Position numbers and translations under genes: made by a program | Notes under the pieces: generated by a model | What the model saw: the letters and a program-made list of their open reading frames with translations, nothing else | What the model was told of the DNA's origin: nothing | Databases searched by the model: none | Part shown: piece by piece, positions 31,614-42,628 of the stretch | Layout of the letters: the number at the start of each line of letters is the position of its first letter | How positions within the stretch are numbered: position 1 is the first letter of the stretch | Assembly (NCBI GenBank): GCA_963971425.1 | Contig: OZ020514.1 | Coordinates: 19,937,406 to 20,001,405 of the forward strand | Source of the DNA: Bryoerythrophyllum caledonicum | Taxonomy: Eukaryota; Streptophyta; Bryopsida; Pottiales; Pottiaceae | Direction: 5' to 3' | DNA: 64,000 nt

Positions 31614-34600
31614 TCAAGTTAGATAATGTTTGAGACGATAACCATTATAGCGAGTAGCATGGTTTTTACCATCAAAGTCCTGCAATTCTACAGAACCATT
31701 ATGATAAGAATGTACAACTTTATAAGGTCCAAACCATCGCATTTTAAATTTACCAGGAAACTTTTGAAATCTACTATCATAAAGGAGAACTAAATCGTTT
31801 TCTTTTATAGTTTTAGGTTGTAATTTACTATCATAGTATGTTTTACGATGTTTTTGTATAGCAACCATGTTAAGAAAAGCTTGAGCTCGAGACTCATCTA
31901 ACTTTTCTAACATGTAGCAACGATGTTTTAAAGACTCATTATCACCAATTCTTTCCTCGATAGCTATACGAAGTCAAGGCACTTCAAGTTCAATTGGTAA
32001 AATAGCTTCTTGGCCATAAACCAACTGAAATGGAGTATGCTTAGTTGTTACTCCAAAGGCACAGCGATATGCCCATAAAGCATCAAAGAGTTTAGCATCC
32101 CAATCTATACTAGATCCCTGAACAGTTTTAGTGATAATTTTACATAAAATTCCATTAGTCTTTTCGGTCTGTCCATTAGCTCTAGGATGATATGGAGAAG
32201 ACTTTCTATGTTTAATTAAATATTTAGTAGTCAACAATTCTATCATATCATTCAGAAAATGTGTCCCCCGGTCACTTACCAATTCTTCAGGACAACCAAA
32301 CCGAGTTATAATATTTTCATACAAAAATTTAGCTACAATAGGTGCATCATCATTTTTAGTGGCTATAGCTTCAGCCCATTTTGTAACATAGTCTGTAGCT
32401 ACTAAAATGTATCGCTTTTGACCATGACGGCTAGGAAGTTTGATTGGTCCTACGAAATCAATACCCCACTTCTCGAAAGGTACTTGTGCTAGGATAGGGT
32501 TTAATGGCATAGCCTTAGAGGGTGTAGGTTTTCCTACACGCTGACAAGGATCACATTTTTTAGCATACCTAGCAGCATCTGAAAATAACGTAGGCCACCA
32601 GTAACCGGACTGTAAGGCTTTATGAGCAGTAATTAAACCCGCAAAATGACCACCACACACATCATCATGACAACCTTTTAAAATTTATGGGACTTCACTA
32701 GGATTAATACATCTTCGAAGGACACCATCTTGACCTTGTTTATAAAGAACCTCACCAATCATTGTGTAAGGTTTACTTTTATGAACAAGTTTACGTTTTT
32801 CCTTATCAGAGTATTGTAAAGGAAATGTACCACTCCTTAAAATATAAATGACATCAGCATAATCCGAAGGGATTATATCCAAAACATCTATATTATCATT
32901 AATAGTAAAAAGATGTGCGTCTGGAAAATTATCATTTATAGACTCAGGGTTGACATCATCTTTTAACCTAGACAAAAAATCTGCATTAGAATGACGTTTC
33001 CCAGGACGTACATTTATTGTAAAGTTAAATTCCTGCAAAAGTAGAACCCACCTAGCTATACAACCACTAAGTTGAGGTTTATTAATCATGTATTTCAAAG
33101 CATCATGATCAATATGGAATGTAAATTTATATCCTAATAAATAATGCCGATATTTCTGTACAGAATAAATCATTCCCAAACCCTCACGTTCAGTCACCGT
33201 ATAATTCTTTTCAGGTGCACTCATTTGACGACTTGCAAAATATATAGGACGATCATGTCCCTTAGCATCTTTTTGACTTAACACACTACCTATAGCAACA
33301 TTAGATGCATCTATATAGACTTCAAAAGGTTTAGACCAATCAGGAGGTATTAGGATGGGAGCACGACTTAAACGACGTTTTAGCTTATTAAAAGCTTTTG
33401 TACATTCATCAGTCCATACACCCGGCAATTCTGTTTGTTTGGTTAAGTGTGTTTAGGCTGAGGCTATCTCCGCGTAAAAATAAATGAAGCGTCTATAATA
33501 ACTTGTAGCACCTAAAAATCCCTTTAAAGCTGTCATATGCTCTGGAATTTGTAAAGCTAAAATTGTAGCAACCTTATCAGGGTCTACAGCAATACCATCT
33601 ATAGAAACAATATGGCCTACAAGTCTACCACAAGGAACTGCAAATATAGACTTTTCAGCATTTATAGAAATTCCAAACTGAGCACATTTTTTGAAACATT
33701 TTTTAACACATTTTCTATGTAAAGTTTTTGTGCTAAATACACAAAAGTCATCTAAAAAGATTTCTATAAATTTTCGGAGATATTTCTGAAATGCTGTAGT
33801 CATAGCTCTTTGAAAAGTCGCAGGTGCATTACAAAGACCAAAGGGCATAACGTTATAGGCAAATGTACCCCAGTCTGTTGTAAAAGTTGTTAAATTTTTA
33901 TTTTCAAGTGCAATTTGCACTTGATTATAGCCCGAAAAACCATCTAGGAAGGAATAGCATTCATGGCCTGCTACACCGTCTAAGATAGCGTCGGTAAAAG
34001 GCAGAGGAAAATAATCCTTTTTTGTAACACTATTCAGTTTTCTAAAATCCTGACATATGCGTAGCTTTCCATTCTTTTTAGGAACAACTACTATGGGAGA
34101 GACCCATTCACTGTAGGGTACTGGGTATATAAAACCACACTCTAACAATTTGTCAATTTCGGCCTTAACCATTAAAGAATACTTAGGATTCATCCTGTAC
34201 TGACGTTGTCTAACAGGTTTTGTATTTGGTTCTAAAACAATTTTATGTTGACAGACATCTAGAGGTATTCCCTTCAAATCTTTGTAGGTCCAGGCAAAGG
34301 CACTATTATTATTCTTAAAGAATTCAAACCATTCATTGAATTCTGTAGGAGTTAATCCTGAATATACTTTTATAAGTCTAGGATCCTCTTCAGTTCCTAA
34401 ATTCATAGGAACATGCTCGCTGGTAGTAGATCTATAAGGAGGTAATTTTACATGAGTCAGATTTTCTATCAGCTCATCAGAATCTGTAAGATACGGTGGT
34501 TCTTGTTCAGATTCTACTTCAGCTAATACATTGTAAACTGGTGAATTTTCCCATGCAAGTATTGCACCATCAGAGTCTTCTGCCAACTCTAAAGGAACAA

Positions 34601-36782
34601 AATATTCACCCGGCCCTACACTCTTAAACGTAGGCATATCCTTACATACAACATTAGTAGACTCATCCTCACTGTTAGACTCCTCATCAGTTGTAACATT
34701 AGAATCATAATTTTGAGTTTCTCCTTGGTAGTTGTCAGGAAACATAGGAAGAACTATTTTTTCACTTCCTTTTCCTAAAGTAATAGTTCCCTTACCCCAA
34801 TCATCTTGAACGGCCGCATCTTTTAGCCATGGCCTTCCAAGAAGAATTGGATAAGTAGATGTAGCACCAGCAACTTTAAAAACAATATAACTTATATTAT
34901 AACTTAGACCACCTATTATACTTGTAACATGTGGTAAAATTCCTAAAGGTTTCACTCGACTTTGATCAGCCATACGTAAAATAATTGGAGTTTCCTCTAA
35001 TTTAGTTAAACCAATTTCTTCCATTGTTTCAAAATTCATAAGATTCACACTAGACCCACTGTCAACTTGCACACCATGTACAATAGACCCGTCTATAATG
35101 ACGTCTACAGTAGGAGATCCAGGATCTAAGGTTACATCATGAACTTCTATAAGCTTACGTCTTTTCCTAACAAGAGAAGAACTTAATTCACTCCTACATT
35201 TAGGAGCTATGGCCAACAATTGTCTTAAGGTAATTTGAGGTTGGATTTGATCCATATTACTCAAAATATCATGGGACATGACACCTTCAGCTAATTTCAT
35301 GGTACGTTTTAACTTCCTAGGTTTAGATGTAACAATATTAGATTTGGATATCTTCTTGGGTGGTCTATAGAAAGTTGGTCGTAGTAAATCTTCAACAGGT
35401 TTGTTCACAGTTTCCATAAGGGAAGAATCTTTAAGAGGGAGTGGATTAGGTATAACAATTGGGTCCTTCAATCTAAGATTATCTTTTACAACAAGACTAC
35501 GAGAAACAAATGGTTTTTCTAGGACTCTTTGGATCTCATTCACCTTAGATTTTTTAGGGAGAATTTCTGAAGAATTGCTATTTGATTCACTTTCTAAGAC
35601 ATTTTTCTTAGCTTGTGCCCTAGTAATAAATATATCCCTATCCCATTGTGCAGGACTTTCATGTATATAATTTACATTTCTTGAATTTGAACTCTCTGGA
35701 ATATCTGTAAATTTGACTTCTCTTCTTTTTTGATAATCTTTTTCAGAGGGTGGAAATTCAGTGATAATAGCTGTACAATATGTAGAGATGTGGCCAGGTT
35801 CCTTACACCTACCACATATTGGTGTATAACCAACCTCTTTTTTAGCATTCCCACAATCAGATTTAAAATGACCTGCCTCTCCACAATTATAACATACCGG
35901 AACTTTTCTTCCTTGAGGAGAAGCTTGATAAGGACGTATAAAAGGTTTCTTTGAAATTACACTATAAGGTGTTTTACCTTTATCATTTTCCTTCTTTTGT
36001 TCTACGGCTACATTTCTGACTTCTGACAGATTCCAACAGGTTGTAACGTCATGACCTCTACCTTTACAATAACTACACCTAATCAGAGTTTTATTCCCCA
36101 CAGGTGTAGAACATTCGGTGGGCAAATGGCCATGGCCTCCACAGTTTGTACACCAGACGTTGGACCTCTGTTTTGTAGCCTTAAATCTTTTAGGACGACC
36201 ATTAGCTACTTGTACAGACAATTCTTGTAATTTATTAGTTAAATTCATGATCTCATTTAGTTGAGAATCATCCTTAGGTTGCATTATGGCTAAGGATTTT
36301 GAAAAGGGTTCTCTAGTTGCTCTCATAGATAAAGGTTGTGGAGCTAAAATTTGTTTTTGTGGGACACATTGAGGATAATAATCTTTCCCGTAGCTATCCA
36401 TAGGATAATGGGTCGCAGGAGGTTCTAAAAAACTTGGATCAGGGTAACCATGATAAGTGTATCCAACTCGAATCATTGATTCTTCACAAGCTCGAGCTAG
36501 GTTAAAAGCTTCTTCAAAAGTATCTGGATTTTGTACCCTTACATGGTATTGACATTGTGGATCAGGGATACTATCTATAAAAAGTTTTTTAAGAAACTCA
36601 TTAGACATCCCATGGTCACGCCACTTATGGAGTAACAACCTTAATCTTGTGTATCCTGAAGAAATAGACTCATATTGTCCTATGGTAAATGATCGTAATT
36701 GAGTTTGTAGTTCAGACCTAAAGCCCTGGCTTCTAAACCTAGTAAAAAATGCCTCTCTTAAATCATTCCAAGTTGTAGGTCT
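31614..36782 (-). pseudogene. pol of gypsy retroelement 2 (protease, RT, RNase H, integrase), three in-frame stops
   Basis: A single frame continues from gag. Protease: GVQVDSGSSVNLMNF near 35080. Reverse transcriptase: WVSPIVVVPKKNGKLRIC, FTTDWGTFAYNVMPFGLCN, and IFLDDFCVF in place of the usual YxDD box. RNase H: FEVYIDASNVAIGSVLSQ, then FHIDHDALKYM. Integrase: a His/His/Cys/Cys zinc finger (CHDDVCGGH and CDPC), and the catalytic residues in WGIDFVGP, SDRGTHF and RANGQTEKTN. A C-terminal domain follows (KMRWFGPYKVVHSYHNGSV). Stops are TAA at 33453-33455, TAA at 32685-32687 and TGA at 31974-31976. No frameshift is seen. Confidence 0.9.
35770..36170 (-). other. Four CCHC zinc knuckles at the gag-pol boundary
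   Basis: Four C-x2-C-x4-H-x4-C motifs follow each other: CTNCGGHGHLPTEC, CSYCKGRGHDVTTC, CYNCGEAGHFKSDC and CGRCKEPGHISTYC. They are the nucleocapsid RNA-binding fingers. Plant gypsy gag usually has one to three. Confidence 0.85.
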
Positions 36783-37954
36783 AGGATCCAGGCTATTGTA
36801 TCATAAGGCTGCCTCGCCTACCAAATTTCTAGGAAAACTGGTGAGGTATTTTGTAGGATCTAGATCATTAGCAACAGCTACTGTCACAAACCGATCAAGG
36901 TAAGCATCAGGATCATCACCAATTTTTCCAAAGAAATAAGGATAAGGTGCTACATTTAAATGCCTCTGCATATTGGCACCTTGGTTTATAGGTATTAAAT
37001 CCAGTGCAGGTGGTGTAGGGGGTGTAGGAGGTCTAGACGGTAGTGAATTATGATGAGGTTGTCTAGGAGAAAATTGATCACGTTCACTCGACTCGCCTTT
37101 ACTATTATCTTCTGACTCACTGGAACTACTATCAGAAGTTTTCCTCGGATGAAATTGAGATTCTAAATTCAATTTATCTGTATATGAAAACTGGTAAGGT
37201 TGTAATGGAAGTTGTTCTTCAGAAAACTTATCCCTTTCATTTACAGCCTGATGTTTATTTTTTCCTATTTTAGAAACTTCATTTGTAATATCTTTAATTA
37301 TTTCTTGAATAAAATCTTGTATAAATTTTGCTGATTCTACATCAGGTTTTCCTGAAACATCCTTAACCCACTCTTCTAAATCTGTTATCACTGTATGTGA
37401 AGAAGATGCTAGAGAGGTTAAGGGTGTCTGAAATTTCAATCTTTTAATTGTAGAATCATCCAAAGTATGACTAAAGAATTCATCTTTCACTTTCTTTAAA
37501 GTCTTAGAAACATATATTTCTAATTTGTAGCTTTTCCTTTTTTGGAAAGGTAAAGTTGATTTTGATGTTTTGATGTAAGTCCTATGTTCTGGTGAATCAT
37601 AACAAGAATGGTAGGGATGACTTTGCCCTGCTAAGTCTACATTCCTAGACTCTTCAAATTGTTGAATAATTTCATTTACAGGTACTTTAATATCTGACAA
37701 TTCTTCTCCAGGTGTTATGACAGAACTAGGTAGAATTCGATCTTCCTCGTCAATAACATCTAATAGAGGTAGACCAAATTTGACTATAGGAACATTTGAC
37801 TCATTAATACTAGGTGAAGGTGTACTGTCAAAGATTGGATTGGCTGAGACTAACACGGACTTATAAGGAGCTCTTTTTGTTCTGCTCTAAGCCGTTGTCT
37901 TTCATCCCTAGAAATTTTTACATTTTCCGTAGTTTCTTTATACTTCCGTGACAT
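36783..37954 (-). pseudogene. gag of gypsy retroelement 2, capsid part
   Basis: The frame runs leftward and continues into pol. A likely ATG at 37954 (MSRKYKETTENVKIS) is out of phase with the long frame and needs a shift near 37870. The capsid-like end reads GDDPDAYLDRF and FPRNLVGEAAL, then a TGA (36803-36801) where the family has Trp, then YNSLDPRPTTWNDL. The protein packages element RNA in related elements. Confidence 0.8.
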
Positions 37955-38077
37955 TTAAAAATGCCATATATTCTAGAATCAAAATATTGATTTTTTCCAA
38001 GAATATTATAAGACAATTGTAAATATAAGACTATGATTTTAAAAAAATAACAAGTCCTTGATTGAAGACAAATCCTC

Positions 38078-39104
38078 TAATGCCACGTTAGTGGGTGACT
38101 ATACTTATACCAAGGAGCTAAGGTAATTGGTTTAACTTCATAGATCTCTAAAATCTCTTTTTCTAATAATTCTCTAGGATAATTGAATTTAGCTATTAAT
38201 TCTTTGACTAAAGTTTCGTTTTTTAATGTAGTCTTTACAATTGTACAAATTTATTCAATTTCATCTTTTAGAAGAGCAAAAAAAACTGACTCATTACATT
38301 GAATGCCCGCATAAATTATCAATAGTCTTTTTAGACGTGCAAATAATTCATCGAAGCTGTCAACGTCTAAGACCATATTCTACAAACATAGTCTTGCAAA
38401 AACTACAGAATTTGGGATGGAAGAATCTCTACACAAAAAATCAGGAATTAGCACTTTGCTTTGTAGGTTTTGTGGACCGTAAGTAAAGATATATTTTCTT
38501 CCCTCTATCTTATACCCGTTCCAGGCTCCACAACCTTTGGAGATTAAAGGGAACGTACAATTTTTCAATTTTCCATATTGTGCGAATAGAAATTGTAATT
38601 TTAGGGATAGTAATAGTTCACTCTTAATTACAAAAAAATCAGAAAAATCACTACCTTCATCCCAAATTTTAGACAATATAATTTGTTTAACATTTAGAGG
38701 TAAATCGTCAACTTTCTGTAAAAATGTTTCATCAATATTCAATTTTAAACCACTAAACTGGAACCCTTGTCCATAATAAGCTCCTCTGTACAATCTGTAC
38801 AAAGCTGCGAATAAATATGGACCTTTAAAAAATGAATTTATATTTTCTTTGTTGACTTCCCAAGGGAAGCACGACATTCTACAACACTGTATTTTGGTTC
38901 ACAACAAAATTTGCATTTCTTTTGAACATAATTTACACTTTTAACATTCTGACTATTTTTAAGCAAACTGACCCAGATTATAGGTTTATTTTCTTCTTTA
39001 GAAGCCATGCACATAAAATTATTGAAACGCGACAAGTAAACAGTCACAATTCTATAATCATGTGTTTTTTTTTTTTTTTTTTTTTTAAGTAATTTTTTAA
39101 ACAC
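38078..39104 (-). pseudogene. Extra ORF between primer binding site and gag of gypsy retroelement 2
   Basis: Minus-strand frames join as MASKEENKPIIWVSLLKN and CKFCCEPKYS, then, after a shift near 38885, CRMSCFPWEVNKEN and KGPYLFAALYRLYRG, ending about LAPWYKYSHPLTWH. Two in-frame stops occur in the second half. A coding region upstream of gag is known from Ogre-type elements. I recognise no domain; a cysteine cluster near the N-terminus could bind metal. Confidence 0.5.
39064..39087. repeat. Poly-T tract
   Basis: A run of about 23 T on the plus strand in the leader of gypsy retroelement 2. It encodes a lysine run in one minus frame. Confidence 0.8.
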
Positions 39105-39258
39105 TCACAGTGAACATACCATTCCACCTAAGTTGTAATATTCTTTAGTCGAAGCTATATTTTCTACACTGTGAGTTGTAACCCTAATCTAAAATTCATT
39201 ACAGACTATTTTTTAAGAATATTTTTTCTTTACAACTTAGCCACCGTTAGCCGTACTC

Positions 39259-39276
39259 TCCCCGGCAGCGGCGCCA
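39259..39276 (-). other. Primer binding site of gypsy retroelement 2
   Basis: TGGCGCCGCTGCCGGGGA on the minus strand, three bases from the LTR edge at 39280. It matches the tRNA-Asp type site of plant gypsy elements with one or two changes. Confidence 0.85.
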
Positions 39277-39279
39277 AAA

Positions 39280-40414
39280 TGTAATCGTAAAAAGTTCTAT
39301 ACATAAAGATTGAAGAACACAACCCAAGAACCCTGTAATATGATTGTTCTTTTTAGTGAGAGTCGATTCGTCTAGCGTTTAATGACTAAGGTCACTTGTT
39401 AAAGTTAAGATTCTCTAATTTCTGTAAGGAGTTCTTTAGATTTCTATGTTATTGGGTTATCCTTATAAAAATAATCGCTCAATCTATTCTAATTTATCAT
39501 TAAATTCTATAATTGTCACTGCAAATCTTAGAATTCTACAATTCCAAGGCAACAATCATACATTCTATGGTGTAAGAATTACTTATCAGCCTGCGAGGTC
39601 CACCATCTTCAATCTTCAGAATCCCACTCCCAATAACGCCGTATGTCTCTACACCATCATATAATGCTAGGTTTGCCTCACCACACTCGAAGCAACTAAG
39701 GATTACTCCTACAACGACCACATGTACGTGCAGACAATATCCTATGACAATAGCTCAGAGTTATCTGTGATGCTACAATTCCTAGTCTTTACACCGGCTG
39801 TGTTTACACTATTATTATCTGTAGAACAAACCAATTTTTATTCTACTTAAATAGTTTTTAAATTTAGGTCATAGGATCACAATCCGTGAATCATTCCTAT
39901 CAACCTACATACTACGACATTATACCACTGTAATAAATCATGATCCTCACAGCAATTCGTCGTTTACACTTAAATTGCAAGACTTGCTTTACAATTAAAT
40001 TCCTTCTTTATAATATAATTTTACCTTGAATTCTTATTCTGAAAAGCAGTTCACAAAATTATATAATTTTTGTATCACTTAATCACATATAATCAGGACA
40101 TCTTTCAGTCAATTTCACTCTTCTCTTAAGTGCAAATCACTTAGGATCATCCAGTCTTAACATACTAGTTTTCTCTAGGCTAGGACTCACACACTCTTCC
40201 GCTCAAATTCTAAACATTGTGTGTGGCGCTGGAAATGGCTGTTTTTCCTGACTATATAGTTCTACAGTTAGAAAAACAGTTTCTTTATAGTTGTAACTTC
40301 CATTGTAGAATTAAAACCTTTCGTGTAGACCAATGTCTTTTCAAATCTCTAATCCTTTAAAGGTTGCAACTTCTTTTTACTCTAACTATTCATACTTCTA
40401 CATCTTTTAAAATA
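39280..40414 (-). repeat. 5' LTR of gypsy retroelement 2 (possibly truncated)
   Basis: It is 1,135 bp and nearly identical to 23615-24749. Differences seen are T/C in AATCCAAG, G/T in TTTAGGGAG, A/G in TTCTATAAG, C/T in ATCACTCC and C/T at the last CA. If the LTR truly extends to the 24814 equivalent, the first 65 bases are missing here. Confidence 0.88.
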
Positions 40415-40860
40415 TAACTACTCTGAGTTTTTGCTATTACTGCGACTTGCACTAAATCAATTTGTGTAGTGTAAAGATCCAGATTTAAATTGCAAAAGAA
40501 TTACATGCTAAAGAATAACATGTTTTTTCTAGCTCTAGAAAACTGTAAAGAGACATCAAAAACTCAAGTTGTGTCTACATCTGATCCTTCTGTTATGTAC
40601 TACAAGAAGAATTTATCATTGATCTACGATGTTATATAAAAAAAACGGCCATCCCTCTGTATTTGAGTGAGGTCCTTAATCCTAACCTCGATTAAAGATT
40701 AAACAGATTGAAGAACCTCCTCCCACTTGAACTGGAATAAACGCTTCAACACCTTGTTCACACTTGTTCACCATGAAAGAAGTATGAGTAATAGTGAAAA
40801 ATGGCACACACACACACATCGTCACAATCACCTACAGCCACGTCTAGATGACACCATAGC
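40415..40860. other. Flank of gypsy retroelement 2, no gene supported
   Basis: It includes a short CA repeat near 40808-40819. A possible splice acceptor (CACCTACAG, about 40836) precedes the next coding block. Confidence 0.4.
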
Positions 40861-41387
40861 CCCGACTCCTTTGAAAATGAAGGTGTGTGCCGCCACATCC
40901 GTTTTTTGTTGAACATGAAACTCTTGTTTGCATCGAAAGGGCAGCCCACCCTCACCGACCTTCCAGCCTGGCTCTTCATTTGCGGCGACGCGCGGTCTCT
41001 TCTTCAAGTGAAGGCGTGTGTAGAGGGCAAGTCATTGTACCATGCATACGATATGCTACACTCAACATACGTTCCCTCCAAGAACGAGCGCTCGGGAGGA
41101 TTTGCACCAAAGAGCAACAATGCTCTGGACCCTATTGGCCTCCTCTTCCTCTTAAAGAAAGAGCTCACACAGATTCCAGCCGTGAAAAAGACCTATGCAG
41201 CTTCGGAGCATGTGTTGCACACAAAGCTTTGCAAGTACAACGAGCTGGTGTACACAATGAACATGAACGAGCTAAGGTTGGAGTCCTTCATCAAGGTCCT
41301 GGAACTCTTCTGCAAGAGGGGGGAGGTGGTTGTCCAATTGTTCGGTGGGACGAACTTACTTACTATGAGCGTAGTAAGTTCACTTAG

Positions 41388-41412
41388 AGTTTAGCTCGAG
41401 TCGAGCTAAACT
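41388..41412. repeat. Palindrome copy 5
   Basis: Twelve-base arms AGTTTAGCTCGA around one central G, at the start of the intron of the methyltransferase-like gene. Confidence 0.85.
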
Positions 41413-41481
41413 GTAGATTTCTTGATGACTCCTGCATGGATTGTTGGAGAGCACCTTCTTCTGCTATGCCAAGTGTAGCAC

Positions 41482-41502
41482 TTTAGCTCGAGTCGAGCTA
41501 AA
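41482..41502. repeat. Palindrome copy 6
   Basis: Identical in core and arms to copy 1, in the same intron as copy 5. Confidence 0.85.
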
Positions 41503-41604
41503 CTGCCGACTTAGTCTTATATGCTTTTGTATAGTAGTCACCAATCGCATTGTATCCCTTGAGTTTTCAATAGTTGTCGTGTAGTATCTAAATGCCTTTA
41601 CATT

Positions 41605-41631
41605 CACTTTAGCTCGATTCGACGTAAAGTG
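41605..41631. repeat. Palindrome copy 7 (degenerate)
   Basis: CACTTTAGCTCGATTCGACG continues TAAAGTG. The outer arms are intact; the core has changed. Confidence 0.6.
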
Positions 41632-42628
41632 TGACTTGTCAAATTTTTTCGTGTGCAGATGTTGGATCAGAAGGCATTCTGCATCTCGCACGACTCCGAT
41701 GAGATAGACTTCGATGAAGCTGCAGAGGTCGCATTGATGCTGGACCATGCCGATTTTGTCTTCTCAGGGTATCACGTCAACGAAAAGATCTTCCTAGAGC
41801 TTGGCTAGGCCGTCGCCAAGGGGAACAAGAAAGCAGTTATACCTCGTCAATGAGGAGGATGATGTAGACCCGAGCCCCATGGGTGTGTGCCCAAGCTCGA
41901 GCACGGCCAATGCGGACGATGAATCCCTTGATGACTTCAATGATGCCACTCCACCAAAGTTTCAGAGTGGCATTCAATCTGAAGGAGGGGACACAGTAAG
42001 TACCTCGCGGCAGGAATTTGAGTTCCCGGAGTTGGATTCGCTGGATATTTCGGACAGGCCTCATTCATCGCCCACCTTGGGCGGGTCATCCGCTCGACGT
42101 GCAGCCAAGAAGAGGAAGGTCGCCAACGTGAGCGGCCGCTCTACGTTGGCTTTGGCGAGCATTGCTCAAGACGACATCAGGTTGATCACTCTCGGGAAGA
42201 AGCTCGAAGAGGAGGCCATCCAACAAAGGTTGATGGAGCAGCAGCTGGCGAAGCGTGACGAGGAGCTGAGGAGCCTGCAGCTCAGGCGTGACGAAGAGAT
42301 GAAGAGGGACCAAGAGCAGAGGCATGCCGACATGATGCTCATGCTAGAGAGATTCATGGCCGCTAAGTTGCCTACTATCGCCACGACACCACCCGCGGTT
42401 AATGCTGCGATCTCCCTGCCTCCCCTCTTAGCGGATGAAGGGATTAGAAGTCAGTCTCACGGTTCATTGCTCCCATCTCCGATTGGTTCGTCCTCCTTCT
42501 CTTTAGGGGCTCAAATGCTTCCTCTTCCTCCATCCTCGTTGAACCCCCCCTTTACTCTCCGAAGTCTCCCGCTCAATCCTTATCTGTCAAAGATGTCCCC
42601 AAGTCATCGTCAAGTTAGTATGATGTAG

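Larger units (their letters stand above)
23615..40414 (-). mobile_element. Gypsy retroelement 2 with extra ORFs, about 16.8 kb
   Basis: Two direct LTR copies (23615-24749 and 39280-40414) bracket, in minus-strand order, a primer binding site, an extra ORF, gag, protease, reverse transcriptase, RNase H, integrase and a further ORF. There is no chromodomain and no second RNase H that I can see, so it is a non-chromovirus gypsy element, closest in layout to Athila. The shared LTR parts differ at only four internal positions plus the last CA/TA. In spite of that, gag-pol contains four in-frame stops. No 5-bp duplication is found: the left flank is TATGG and the right flank is TAACT. Confidence 0.88.
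40861..42628 (+). pseudogene. Methyltransferase-like part of the QH-motif gene, with charged tail
   Basis: An exon at about 40861-41370 reads EGVCRHIRFLLN, WLFICGDARSLLQVKA, SFIKVLELFCKRGE and VVVQLFGGTNLL. After an intron with palindromes (acceptor at 41658) it goes on with MLDQKAFCISHDSDEID and FDEAAEVALML. The order of a helix, a V-x-FGGT turn and then a second strand resembles the AdoMet-binding end of N6/N4 DNA methyltransferases. No clear catalytic DPPY-type motif is seen, so the call is weak. A stop and a one-base shift near 41806-41830 lead into YLVNEEDDVDPSPMGV, a nuclear-signal-like ARRAAKKRKVA, a long charged coiled coil (LEEEAIQQRLMEQQL) and a serine/proline-rich end. It is in the right order to be the continuation of the gene at 17567-19570. 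Confidence 0.4.
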
